Shown in pieces: positions 5,384 to 11,252 of a stretch of DNA of 13,671 nt; the stretch's first letter is position 1, and each line of letters starts with the position of its first letter. Source of the DNA: Candidatus Bathyarchaeota archaeon (GTDB taxonomy: Archaea; Thermoproteota; Bathyarchaeia; RBG-16-48-13; JAGMEO01). The position numbers and the translations under genes are program-made. The stretch spans positions 1 through 13,671 of the forward strand of contig JAUVYS010000020.1 in NCBI GenBank assembly GCA_030602965.1, read 5' to 3'. The notes under the pieces are model-generated. The model was given only the letters and a program-made list of their open reading frames with translations. It was not told where the DNA came from and did no database searches.

Positions 5384-5520
5384 TTAACCATTAAGTCTCT
5401 TCCAATATTTTTCCATAAATTCTTCTAATTCCACATATTTTTCGGGTAGCATTAATTGTTCCTTTTTTTCTTTTCAATATCTTCTTTAATATCGTCTAAT
5501 AAACCCAAAGAACTCACCAT
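5384..5520 (-). pseudogene. Frameshifted small helical protein
   Basis: It begins at the ATG 5518-5520 and reads MVSSLGLLDDIKEDIEKKK, then meets a run of seven A. A -1 shift there continues EQLMLPEKYVELEEFMEKYW and KRLNG to a TAA at 5384-5386; unshifted, it stops after 22 residues. The joined product, about 44 residues, is charged and helical. The A-run can be a sequencing or replication error, or a slippage site that makes both products. It precedes the zinc-ribbon relic in the same direction, so the two may have formed a small passenger operon. Confidence 0.5.
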
Positions 5521-5577
5521 TGAATTATTATACTTTTTTATCTTTAGACTTAATTAATTTATCTATAAATTCTTCAA

Positions 5578-5626
5578 CAGACGATTTTTTACAGGGGATA
5601 AAAACAGACGAAGACTTGACAGAACC
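5578..5626 (-). repeat. Right-type transposon end
   Basis: Two tandem units: CAGACGATTTTTTACAG, a short spacer, then CAGACGAAGACTTGACAG, finished by AACC. This matches the inverse of 3681-3730 and the architecture of 8621-8678 and 8737-8788. Confidence 0.75.
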
Positions 5627-5634
5627 CTAATTAA
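5627..5634. repeat. Left target-site duplication of the 4-kb element (CTAATTAA)
   Basis: The same octamer follows the right inverted repeat at 9631-9638. An 8-bp duplication is what IS6-family transposases generate. Confidence 0.9.
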
Positions 5635-5684
5635 GGTTCTGTTAAGATGTCGGCACATTTAAAAGCTGTTAACCATCGGCACAT
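5635..5684 (+). repeat. Left terminal inverted repeat, 50 bp
   Basis: It begins GGTTCTGTTAAGATGTCGG and is identical over all 50 bases to the reverse complement of 9581-9630; similarity stops right after. It holds two tandem units, CTGTTAAGATGTCGGCACAT and CTGTTAACCATCGGCACAT, 27 bases apart, as expected for two transposase binding sites. Confidence 0.92.
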
Positions 5685-5789
5685 TTCTTGTAATCGTTTG
5701 GTGAACTTTTCCAATTACCAACATAAATTTTTGCGAATGATGTCCATCGGGGTCAAGTTTAATATTCGATTTATTACTTACTCAATATT

Positions 5790-6653
5790 ATGGTTCGAAA
5801 ACCGCTTACAACTCTTTTGGGGATTATCTCAGGGGGTTTCATTCTGTTAGCTACAGTATTTCCAGACGCTACAAGTGAGTTGATTATTTCTATATTTGGT
5901 GTTTCAAGCGTGGATTTTGTTTTTTATGCCTTAATCGGACTTGCATTATTAGGGATATTTGGTAGCGCAATCATTCTCTTATTTGACAAGTATTCGCTTT
6001 CCATAAGTATCCTAAAAACGACAAAAAGAGCTCATCCTCATTTCGAGTATTTGACTATTCACTATTCGCAAAAAGGAGATACACCTGATACGCCTAAGCC
6101 AGCGAGACCAAGATACGTTACAAATAATAAAACGAAACAAGCCTACTGGATACCTGAATTGTTAGAGCCTTACATTAAACAAGGTCTTTTTTCGTGGGAT
6201 ACATATGACGGTGGAGACGCTCTCTTAAGCGATCTTAAGAAGCAACATTACAAAATCAATAGCACATATCCCTCTCTTGAAGAGCTTGGATTGTACGTCA
6301 AGTGGAACAAGAAACTTACAACAACGGAAGATGTACAGATGGTAATCAAGCTCAGAGGACACAAACTTGATGACTGGAGACTAATCTACCTCTACCCTTT
6401 GCATCGTTATATTCATATGTGGTTTAGAAAAACCCCGCCTAATGCTAGGCTCTTGCTTAAAGTCTCCATAAATCAGACTTTCATACCCCCTCCCAACGAC
6501 TTAGAATTAGTCTATAAAAGGATAATCCAACACTATAGCAAAATAAAATACCCTTTTGAATCAGTTAAAAGATGGTCTGAACGTCATAATTACGAGTATA
6601 TGGGAAGAAGTATTAACGAGGAAGAATTAATTAATGAGTTGCGGAAAAGGTAG
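5790..6653 (+). CDS. Two-helix membrane protein of unknown function, transposon passenger
   Basis: A 287-residue protein. Two membrane helices lie at the N-terminus, about residues 7-25 (TLLGIISGGFILLATVF) and 43-65 (FVFYALIGLALLGIFG). About 220 hydrophilic residues follow, rich in Tyr, Trp and Pro (RPRYVTNNKTKQAYWIPELL, YLYPLHRYIHMWFRKTPPNA), probably a cytoplasmic domain. No family is recognised. The ATG at 5790 follows an AT-rich TTTAATATTC box by about 25-30 bases, so the message is likely leaderless. It lies just inside the left repeat and is convergent with the transposase, with six bases between the stops. A role in protecting the host or the element is conceivable but is only a guess. 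Confidence 0.75.
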   Translation: MVRKPLTTLLGIISGGFILLATVFPDATSELIISIFGVSSVDFVFYALIGLALLGIFGSAIILLFDKYSLSISILKTTKRAHPHFEYLTIHYSQKGDTPDTPKPARPRYVTNNKTKQAYWIPELLEPYIKQGLFSWDTYDGGDALLSDLKKQHYKINSTYPSLEELGLYVKWNKKLTTTEDVQMVIKLRGHKLDDWRLIYLYPLHRYIHMWFRKTPPNARLLLKVSINQTFIPPPNDLELVYKRIIQHYSKIKYPFESVKRWSERHNYEYMGRSINEEELINELRKR

Positions 6654-6659
6654 GGAGGG

Positions 6660-7781
6660 TTATTTACATGCGTTTTGTATTAGTGTTTTCCATTTGTTTT
6701 TTCCTTTGATTTTTATTCCACATACTTCGCTTGGTGTTTTACCGTTTAACCCTTCATGTTCTCTGATGTAATTGTGGTAGATTTGAATACCTTTGAGTAT
6801 CGGTGTATCTGTCTTTTTTAGTCCTCTCATTACTTTTTCTCTGTCTCTGATTTCACCGTTCAGCCTTTCCATCTTATTGTTATTTTTTCCTCCTCTAATT
6901 TTGATTGTGCTGATGTACTTTGTTTTTGGGTTTTTCATTGTCCAGAACTCTTTCTTGTAAGCGTCATGGTAAGCAGGTAAACCGTCTGTTATCAATGTCA
7001 TTGGTTTCTTGCCTGTTTTTTCTTTTCCTAATTGGAACAGCTTTCTTGCATCATGTCTGTATTTTGAGTCAGATATTTCCTGTGCTATCCAAAATCTTGT
7101 TTCATCATCCATCAAAGCGAACAGCCATTTTTTATTGCCTTTAATCTTAAGGTATAGCTCATCGGCTCTCCATGTGTCAGAGACTTTGGGTTTTATCTGT
7201 TCAAGATACTTTTCCATCAGTTTGATGTATTTCTTAATCCAGTTGTAAACTGCTATATGGCTTACATTGACTCCTTGAAGTCTCAGAAACTTCTGTACGT
7301 TCCTTAATGATTCTCCTGTGAAATAAAGTTGCATCGCCGAAGTAATTATTTGTGGGGATACTTTCATCCTCTCGAAGCCCAAGTTAATTACAAACCATTT
7401 TCCGCAAGTTTTACATGAGTATCTTTGAATATCTCCATAGTTGTTGTGTCTAACTCCACGCTTTGCGATTTCTTTAGAATGACAGTAAGAACAAGATTGA
7501 ATTTTAATTGGCTTTATTTCGATTTGTTTTGAAGTTTCAAGTCTTAAAGCGAGACTAAATTCAACAGCCCAGATGTGCTTACATTTTATATTTCTGTAGG
7601 TGTGATCTGGACACTTGCATTTCCAATTTTCATTAATCTTTTCAACATGATATTTTCCGTTGCCATTCTGAGAAGACACCAGATAAACAAGGGGATTTAA
7701 CCTTTCAATTTGGTTTCCTTTGTTAGTTATTTCTAATCCTCTTTCTTCTCTTGTGGTTTCGGGTGTTACATGATTTGACAT
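6660..7781 (-). CDS. tnp: IS6-like DDE transposase with SWIM and zinc-ribbon N-terminus
   Basis: A 373-residue transposase. Order of domains: a SWIM zinc finger (C55-x-C57 ... C67-x-H69), a zinc ribbon (C97-x2-C100 ... C123-x2-C126), a helix-turn-helix region (about 140-185), and an RNase H-fold catalytic core with D207 (WRADELYLKIKG), D266 (LITDGLPAY) and E305 (NKMERLNGE). These are the three residues of the DDE triad, and the core resembles IS6/IS240 enzymes, which fits the 8-bp duplication. No frameshift or stop is seen, so it should be active. It is transcribed away from the AbrB-type gene, across an operator array, and is convergent with the 287-residue passenger. Related C-terminal fragments lie at 3742, 5175 and 8176. 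The SWIM finger probably helps bind the ends. Confidence 0.93.
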   Translation of the reverse strand: MSNHVTPETTREERGLEITNKGNQIERLNPLVYLVSSQNGNGKYHVEKINENWKCKCPDHTYRNIKCKHIWAVEFSLALRLETSKQIEIKPIKIQSCSYCHSKEIAKRGVRHNNYGDIQRYSCKTCGKWFVINLGFERMKVSPQIITSAMQLYFTGESLRNVQKFLRLQGVNVSHIAVYNWIKKYIKLMEKYLEQIKPKVSDTWRADELYLKIKGNKKWLFALMDDETRFWIAQEISDSKYRHDARKLFQLGKEKTGKKPMTLITDGLPAYHDAYKKEFWTMKNPKTKYISTIKIRGGKNNNKMERLNGEIRDREKVMRGLKKTDTPILKGIQIYHNYIREHEGLNGKTPSEVCGIKIKGKNKWKTLIQNACK

Positions 7782-7908
7782 TTTACTTTACCTATACTTT
7801 TACCTATTATATTACCTAATATATAAACATGTAGGTATAAACCATAAGCAATTAATAGGTAATTTTTTATATAACTTACCTAAAACATTACCTATAAAGT
7901 GATAAGAT
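7782..7908. promoter_or_regulatory. Divergent promoter region with seven TACCTA boxes
   Basis: TACCTA occurs on the plus strand at 7789, 7801 and 7813 (each 12 bases apart) and at 7877 and 7889 (12 apart). The inverse TAGGTA occurs at 7832 and 7856 (24 apart). The fuller consensus is TTACCTAT. TATA-like boxes are TTTATATATT on the minus strand (about 7819-7828, for the transposase) and TTTTTATATAAC on the plus strand (about 7864-7875, for the AbrB-type gene). Three boxes lie between the first TATA and the transposase ATG, and two between the second TATA and its ATG. This is the layout of an operator where a DNA-binding protein, most simply the adjacent AbrB-type protein, represses both genes. 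Confidence 0.8.
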
Positions 7909-8109
7909 ATGAGTGAAGAAGAAGACTATGGAGAAACAACCACAGTAACACCAGCAACTACAAAAAGTAGTTCTATGAGAGCGACCGTTCCAATTAGTAT
8001 AATCAAACAATTCAATCTAAAAGCTGGAGATAAGTTGGGTTGGAAACTTAAAGCCGAAAACGGAGAATTAGTGATAGTTGTTCAACCGATAAAGAATCAA
8101 AGACCGTGA
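7909..8109 (+). CDS. SpoVT/AbrB-type transcription regulator
   Basis: A 66-residue protein. A flexible, Thr/Glu-rich N-terminus (about 20 residues) precedes a swapped-hairpin AbrB domain: MRATVPISIIKQFNLKAGDK followed by LGWKLKAENGELVIVVQPI. AbrB domains dimerise and bind DNA, both as antitoxins and as regulators. Here no toxin gene follows, and the partner in the divergent direction is the transposase, so it is most likely a self- and transposase-repressor acting on the seven TACCTA boxes. The ATG lies about 35 bases from a TATA-like box, with no clear ribosome binding site, so the leader is short. An alternative is that it is the antitoxin of a passenger system whose toxin I failed to recognise. 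Confidence 0.85.
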   Translation: MSEEEDYGETTTVTPATTKSSSMRATVPISIIKQFNLKAGDKLGWKLKAENGELVIVVQPIKNQRP

Positions 8110-8175
8110 ATCGTCATGGTTGGAAAAAATAATTTTCCCAATTTTTATTTATAGACTTTGGATAGACACCGAAGA

Positions 8176-8220
8176 AAAAACAAGTGGAAAACACTTATCC
8201 AAAATGCTTCGAGAAAATAA
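8176..8220 (+). pseudogene. Transposase C-terminal remnant (KNKWKTLIQNAS)
   Basis: The frame from 8176 reads KNKWKTLIQNASRK with a stop at 8218-8220, matching the last 14 residues of the intact transposase. DNA similarity starts at about 8172, at nearly the same point as in the remnant at 5175. A small membrane protein gene is convergent with it, 26 bases away. Confidence 0.75.
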
Positions 8221-8246
8221 TTGCAAAATATATTTTCACATTTTTT

Positions 8247-8573
8247 TCATATCAGCGCAATTATCATACCAAACACGAAACCGATTACATAGGTTATTAT
8301 AGTTGCTCCAAGTGCTTTTTCCCAAGTGGTTGAAAAAAATTGTCTGACAAGGAAAGTTTCACCTGCTATATGAATTATCAGATTTAATGGTTGTAAATTC
8401 CCCATAGCAAATTCTACAATAATATTTATCACTATCATTATATTTGCTATTCCAAAAGCTGATTGAATATTGGCTTTCTCAACATGAAATACATGAAAAC
8501 CAACAATCCACAAGGCAATAGCTTCAACAATTACCCCTGAAATCAGTAAAAGGACTAAAGTATAATCAAACAT
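8247..8573 (-). CDS. Small polytopic membrane protein, transposon passenger
   Basis: A 108-residue protein with about four hydrophobic segments: YTLVLLLISGVIVEAIALWI (4-23), a central block around IANIMIVINIIVEFA (43-57), a weaker one around PLNLIIHIAGETFLV (62-76), and ATIITYVIGFVFGMIIAL (90-107). Loops are short. The family is not recognised. Size and layout resemble small regulators, holins or transporter-like proteins, but nothing specific decides. The ATG at 8571-8573 has no strong ribosome binding site; an AT-rich TATATTTATAAT stretch lies 15-30 bases upstream. It sits between a transposase remnant (convergent) and a right end, so it is probably the passenger of an older element now carried inside the 4-kb transposon. 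Confidence 0.7.
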   Translation of the reverse strand: MFDYTLVLLLISGVIVEAIALWIVGFHVFHVEKANIQSAFGIANIMIVINIIVEFAMGNLQPLNLIIHIAGETFLVRQFFSTTWEKALGATIITYVIGFVFGMIIALI

Positions 8574-8620
8574 TTTTCATCAATATTATAAATATATTAT
8601 TATGATTTAAAATACTCTAT

Positions 8621-8678
8621 CAACCGATTTTTGACAACGCTTTCAAAACGTTCAATCAACCGAAGACTTTACAGAACC
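8621..8678 (-). repeat. Solitary right-type transposon end
   Basis: Two units, CAACCGATTTTTGACA and CAACCGAAGACTTTACAG, finished by AACC. The spacer between units is longer than in the other ends. It follows the membrane-protein passenger and has no left end of its own that I can see. Confidence 0.65.
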
Positions 8679-8736
8679 TTATTCACAATAAATCACGCCT
8701 TCTCATAATTGTTTACAGAAAAAAAGAAGAAAAAAA

Positions 8737-8788
8737 CATCCGACGAAAATTTACAGCCTTTCTCATCCGACGAAGAAGCGACAGAACC
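8737..8788 (-). repeat. Second solitary right-type transposon end
   Basis: Two units, CATCCGACGAAAATTTACAG and CATCCGACGAAGAAGCGACA, finished by GAACC. It lies 110 bases after the previous end and has the same orientation, so it marks a separate former insertion. The rest of the gap 8574-8843 shows AT-rich sequence and no gene. Confidence 0.65.
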
Positions 8789-8843
8789 TTTGTTACTTCT
8801 AATGAAATAAGAATGGATGTTAACCAACGTGAGATGAGTTGAT

Positions 8844-9188
8844 TTATTCAACTTTTGTTATACGATAACATACTATGTATAGTTCTTCTTGTTTTAATTC
8901 TTCTTCATATTTTTTCTTAAATTCTTGAAAAAAATTAATCGAAGTACTTTCTTCTGGAGCATCAACAAAGATTTGACAGAGCTTATCACGATGTATTTTT
9001 TCATCCTTTCCAACATAATATCCAGCAAACACTGGCGAGGCAAGATGTGGCGATTTAGTATATCCTTTAAATTCTTTTTGAATAGTGTTCAAAATATCGT
9101 TTATTTTAATACCTTCGATTTGTTGTCCTGTATTGTATGTAAGAGGAATTAAGATGCAAAAACGTAGAAGACTTGGAAAAGACGGCAA
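8844..9188 (-). CDS. Small conserved-looking hypothetical protein, transposon passenger
   Basis: A 114-residue soluble protein. It starts with a strand ILIPLTYNTGQQIEG, followed by a helix NDILNTIQKEFKGYTKSP, a GYYVGKDEKIHRDKL turn, a strand QIFVDAP, then a helix FFQEFKKKYEEELKQEELYI and the final strand VCYRITKV. This beta-alpha-beta layout, with IPL, GYT, FVDAP and a charged helix, resembles a small uncharacterised protein family seen in many prokaryotes, but I know no function for it. The start is TTG at 9186-9188, nine bases after the stop of the preceding small gene, so the two are probably one operon. It lies inside the 4-kb transposon. Confidence 0.7.
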   Translation of the reverse strand: MPSFPSLLRFCILIPLTYNTGQQIEGIKINDILNTIQKEFKGYTKSPHLASPVFAGYYVGKDEKIHRDKLCQIFVDAPEESTSINFFQEFKKKYEEELKQEELYIVCYRITKVE

Positions 9189-9197
9189 AAAATACCA

Positions 9198-9470
9198 CTA
9201 AAAAGGAAGGAAAGTTATTGGGTTGCCATACTTTTTCTTGTGATGTTCCTTTACATGTTTAGGAGCACCATCAACAATGTCAATACGTTTAAAACTTATT
9301 TTCTTGTTCTCAAGATGTTTAACAGTTTCATTTCTAATCACGAAGTATCCACCGCCCAAGTCGGCAACAAGACCTTTTGTCTCTCCATTAATAAACTCAT
9401 CACGAGCTTTAATGCTATCTTTAACACTATTAACTCGGATTCCTACAATATTCTCATTATGTTTAGACAC
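9198..9470 (-). CDS. Small hypothetical protein, first of a two-gene passenger operon
   Basis: A 90-residue soluble protein. It starts MSKHNENIVGIRVNSVKDSI, continues FINGETKGLVADLGGGYFVI, and ends with a basic stretch KHVKEHHKKKYGN and ITFLPF. The Gly-rich centre between two strands suggests a small alpha/beta fold. I do not recognise the family. The GTG at 9468-9470 lies seven bases after a GGAGG site, which makes it a better start than the TTG at 9485 that overlaps the site. It is followed nine bases after its stop by the 114-residue gene. The pair could be a two-component defence or toxin-antitoxin unit, but that rests only on size and pairing. Confidence 0.65.
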   Translation of the reverse strand: MSKHNENIVGIRVNSVKDSIKARDEFINGETKGLVADLGGGYFVIRNETVKHLENKKISFKRIDIVDGAPKHVKEHHKKKYGNPITFLPF

Positions 9471-9544
9471 ATGGCTTCCCTCCAAAAACCAATATCGAAA
9501 TTCGATAATAATCCATTAATCTATATTTAAATGTTTTACGCATG

Positions 9545-9580
9545 GGTTCTGTTACGTCTTTTTGTGATGAAAAAAACCAC
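9545..9580 (+). repeat. Possible extra left-type tip next to the right repeat
   Basis: GGTTCTGTTACGTCTTTTTG begins like a left end (GGTTCTGTTA) and faces the right repeat that ends at 9630. The two tips would bound an 86-bp miniature element, but the second tandem unit is not clear on this side. Confidence 0.4.
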
Positions 9581-9630
9581 ATGTGCCGATGGTTAACAGC
9601 TTTTAAATGTGCCGACATCTTAACAGAACC
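9581..9630 (-). repeat. Right terminal inverted repeat, 50 bp
   Basis: The exact reverse complement of 5635-5684. On the plus strand it shows the units ATGTGCCGATGGTTAACAG and ATGTGCCGACATCTTAACAG, a seven-base spacer between them, and a final AACC. Confidence 0.92.
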
Positions 9631-9638
9631 CTAATTAA
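9631..9638. repeat. Right target-site duplication of the 4-kb element (CTAATTAA)
   Basis: Identical to 5627-5634. It lies 40 bases before the start of the ArsR-type gene, so the element has inserted in that gene's promoter region. Confidence 0.9.
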
Positions 9639-9678
9639 TAATCTTTAATAGACAGTAATTTGGTTTTAAAGGTGAAGT

Positions 9679-10020
9679 GTGATTCACATGAAAGACCGCC
9701 CATGTAGTACCTTCTTCAATTTACTTTCGACAGGAAGTAGATTAGACATAATAACTACACTTCATGAAGGAGAGAAGTCTGTCACAGAGATCTGCAACAG
9801 TGTTAATTTTGAAAGAACAAATGTGTCTCACCAATTAAAACGGCTTAAAGAATGTAGTTTTATATTCGTGAGAAAAGAGGGAAAAAAGAGAATTTATTCC
9901 CTGAACTTAGAGACTGTGAAACCCATATTAGATTTGGCCGAGAAACATGTAAAGAAGTATTGTAAGCATAAAATGGGAAAAACGCAAAGTTGTGAACCTT
10001 CTAATAAGAATAATAAGTGA
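9679..10020 (+). CDS. ArsR-type winged-helix regulator
   Basis: A 113-residue protein of the ArsR/SmtB type, which bind DNA as dimers and often release it on binding metal. Helices and wing are clear: FNLLSTGSRLDIITTLHEGE, KSVTEICNSVNF, the recognition helix ERTNVSHQLKRLKEC, and the wing IFVRKEGKKRIYSL. The classic metal motif of the recognition region (ELCVCDL) is absent. Possible ligands are C9 near the N-terminus and H90, C95 and H97 in the last helix (KHVKKYCKHK). A GTG at 9679 lies three bases after AAAGGTGA; an ATG at 9688 (12 bases after it) is an alternative that drops three residues. The transposon ends 40 bases upstream, which may change its expression. Convergent with the PhoU/TrkA gene. 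Confidence 0.88.
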   Translation: MIHMKDRPCSTFFNLLSTGSRLDIITTLHEGEKSVTEICNSVNFERTNVSHQLKRLKECSFIFVRKEGKKRIYSLNLETVKPILDLAEKHVKKYCKHKMGKTQSCEPSNKNNK

Positions 10021-10058
10021 AAGGCGATTCGAAAAAGTAAGATTTCCCGTATAGGTAT

Positions 10059-11252
10059 TTAAGCTTGGGTTGCTAAACGAACAAGATCTTCTTCCCCTTC
10101 AGCATAACCAGATGCAATGATGTAATCTCCACTTTTGATCAGTGTTTTAGGCTTTGGTCGTATGAACCTTTTACCTCTCCTTATTACAAGAACCCACATT
10201 CCAGTTTCTTCAGGTATTTTTGCTTCTTTCAAAGTTTTTCCTTTAAGAGACGATTCATCTGAGACTTGCACTCGAGTAACTGTTTCTTCAGCTTCTTCAA
10301 TTACTTGACTAAGTATCGGATGTGGTTTTAATCCTCGAAGGACAACCTGAGCTATCTCTTGCGCTGCATCTGCAATCATCTCAGTTGCTACACCGAGGCG
10401 AATTAAACCAAGAAAATATTTGGATTCTTTTGGTTTAAATCCGCTTGACAGCACAAGTAGTTCAAATTCTGTGTGAAGATCATCAACGTAATTTTCTAAT
10501 TCCTGAACTTCTTCAGCTAATTCACTTCGGTTGAAAAGTATTGAAGAGTAAGCCAGATCGATCATAAGCTCCGATGTATCTTTTAGCTGAGCTAGTTTAT
10601 TTGCGATAGTTTTGAATCGTCTACTGATTGAGATTTTATCTTTAACAGGAGCAGGTCTCTTTGTCTTCCCTTTAGCTAAGTCAGATAGTTTTTCAATTCC
10701 ACGCGGTGCTCCTCTCGCAAAAACAATGTCTGCTTCTCGAATTTTTTCATCTTTACCAGGATTAATTGTCCATTTCTTTCCTCGTCTAATAGCTATAATG
10801 TCAATACCAATTTCAGCAGCTAAATCAAGTTCTTCCAACTTTTTATTAACCAACAATGAAGAAGCTGTAATCTTATGTCGTGCAAGCTTCTCTTCAATAG
10901 TCTTAAAAGCTTCACGCATAATCGGATGCACCGCAACCCCTTTAAGAACAAGGGCAGCTACGTCAGCTGCTGCATCTGAAATTTTATCAGTAGCAGCCGC
11001 TACTTCCGCTATGCCAACCAAAGCTTCTGCATCATCACTATCTCTAGCAGCAATCATCATGTTCATGTTTAGAAGATAAACAAGAGTGTCTATTCGTTCC
11101 TCAAGTTCAAGAACTTCTTCCCCAAGCTCATAACTATGGAAAAGGGTTGCAGAATAAGCAAGATCTATCATGAGCTCAGAAAGGTTCTTCATCTCTTTTA
11201 GAAGCTCTCTGACAGATACTGCTTCATATTCAATCTTTCTAAACTTTATCAA
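10059..11252 (-). CDS. Protein with two PhoU and two TrkA-C domains
   Basis: A 397-residue protein made of a duplicated unit: PhoU-like helices (about 10-120), a TrkA-C domain (about 130-195), then a second PhoU (about 215-320) and TrkA-C (about 325-395). The repeats show plainly in SELMIDLAYSATLF and SELMIDLAYSSILF, IIAIRRGKKW and VLVIRRGKRF, and the VLKGVAVHPI and VLRGLKPHPI pair. TrkA-C domains bind ligands such as cyclic dinucleotides in potassium channels and transporters, and PhoU-type helices regulate transport, so it probably controls an ion transporter encoded elsewhere. The start is TTG at 11250-11252, and a CGGAG/CTCCG hairpin (11254-11270) lies directly before it. A TATA-like AAGTATATAG lies about 55 bases upstream. 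Confidence 0.88.
   Translation of the reverse strand: MIKFRKIEYEAVSVRELLKEMKNLSELMIDLAYSATLFHSYELGEEVLELEERIDTLVYLLNMNMMIAARDSDDAEALVGIAEVAAATDKISDAAADVAALVLKGVAVHPIMREAFKTIEEKLARHKITASSLLVNKKLEELDLAAEIGIDIIAIRRGKKWTINPGKDEKIREADIVFARGAPRGIEKLSDLAKGKTKRPAPVKDKISISRRFKTIANKLAQLKDTSELMIDLAYSSILFNRSELAEEVQELENYVDDLHTEFELLVLSSGFKPKESKYFLGLIRLGVATEMIADAAQEIAQVVLRGLKPHPILSQVIEEAEETVTRVQVSDESSLKGKTLKEAKIPEETGMWVLVIRRGKRFIRPKPKTLIKSGDYIIASGYAEGEEDLVRLATQA

Larger units (their letters stand above)
5175..5626. mobile_element. Relic of a second IS6-like element with broken passengers
   Basis: It contains the last 18 or so transposase codons (plus strand), two frameshifted small genes (minus strand) and a complete right end (5578-5626). 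No left end is visible; the similarity to the transposase begins at about 5178 at the sequence GGAAAAAACAAGTGG. Its right end lies directly against the target duplication of the younger 4-kb element. Confidence 0.6.
5635..9630. mobile_element. Intact 3,996-bp IS6-like transposon with passenger genes
   Basis: Perfect 50-bp inverted repeats (5635-5684 and 9581-9630) and an identical flanking octamer (CTAATTAA) define it. Cargo in order: a two-helix membrane protein (plus), the transposase (minus), an AbrB-type regulator (plus), a relic of another transposase tail, a small membrane protein (minus), two solitary right ends, and two small genes (minus). The perfect repeats point to a recent insertion. 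Because older ends and a tail remnant lie inside, the element is itself a mosaic built by nested insertions that now moves, or moved, as one unit. Confidence 0.85.

Noticed and set aside
5528..5626. Minus-strand open frame through a transposon end reading like a Ser/Cys-rich peptide, also seen at 3681 and 8788
   Set aside because: The shared reading comes from the repeated DNA units of the ends; there is no start codon and one copy (8678) is interrupted by stops.
5647..5850. 67-codon plus-strand frame starting in the inverted repeat
   Set aside because: It consists of terminal repeat and promoter DNA and overlaps the membrane-protein gene in another frame.
6920..7248. Two plus-strand frames inside the transposase
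   Set aside because: Antisense shadows of the transposase.
8120..8302. 60-codon plus-strand frame
   Set aside because: It crosses the transposase tail remnant in a different frame and enters the membrane-protein gene; no family and no ribosome binding site.
9133..9201. Tiny basic plus-strand frame (MQKRRRLGKDGKKYH)
   Set aside because: Only 15 codons and opposite the 114-residue gene, though it has a purine-rich sequence upstream.
9240..9530. Plus-strand frames opposite the 90-residue gene
   Set aside because: Antisense shadows; the minus-strand gene has a good ribosome binding site and normal composition.
10612..11079. 155-codon plus-strand frame opposite the PhoU/TrkA gene
   Set aside because: Antisense shadow of a clear two-repeat protein.
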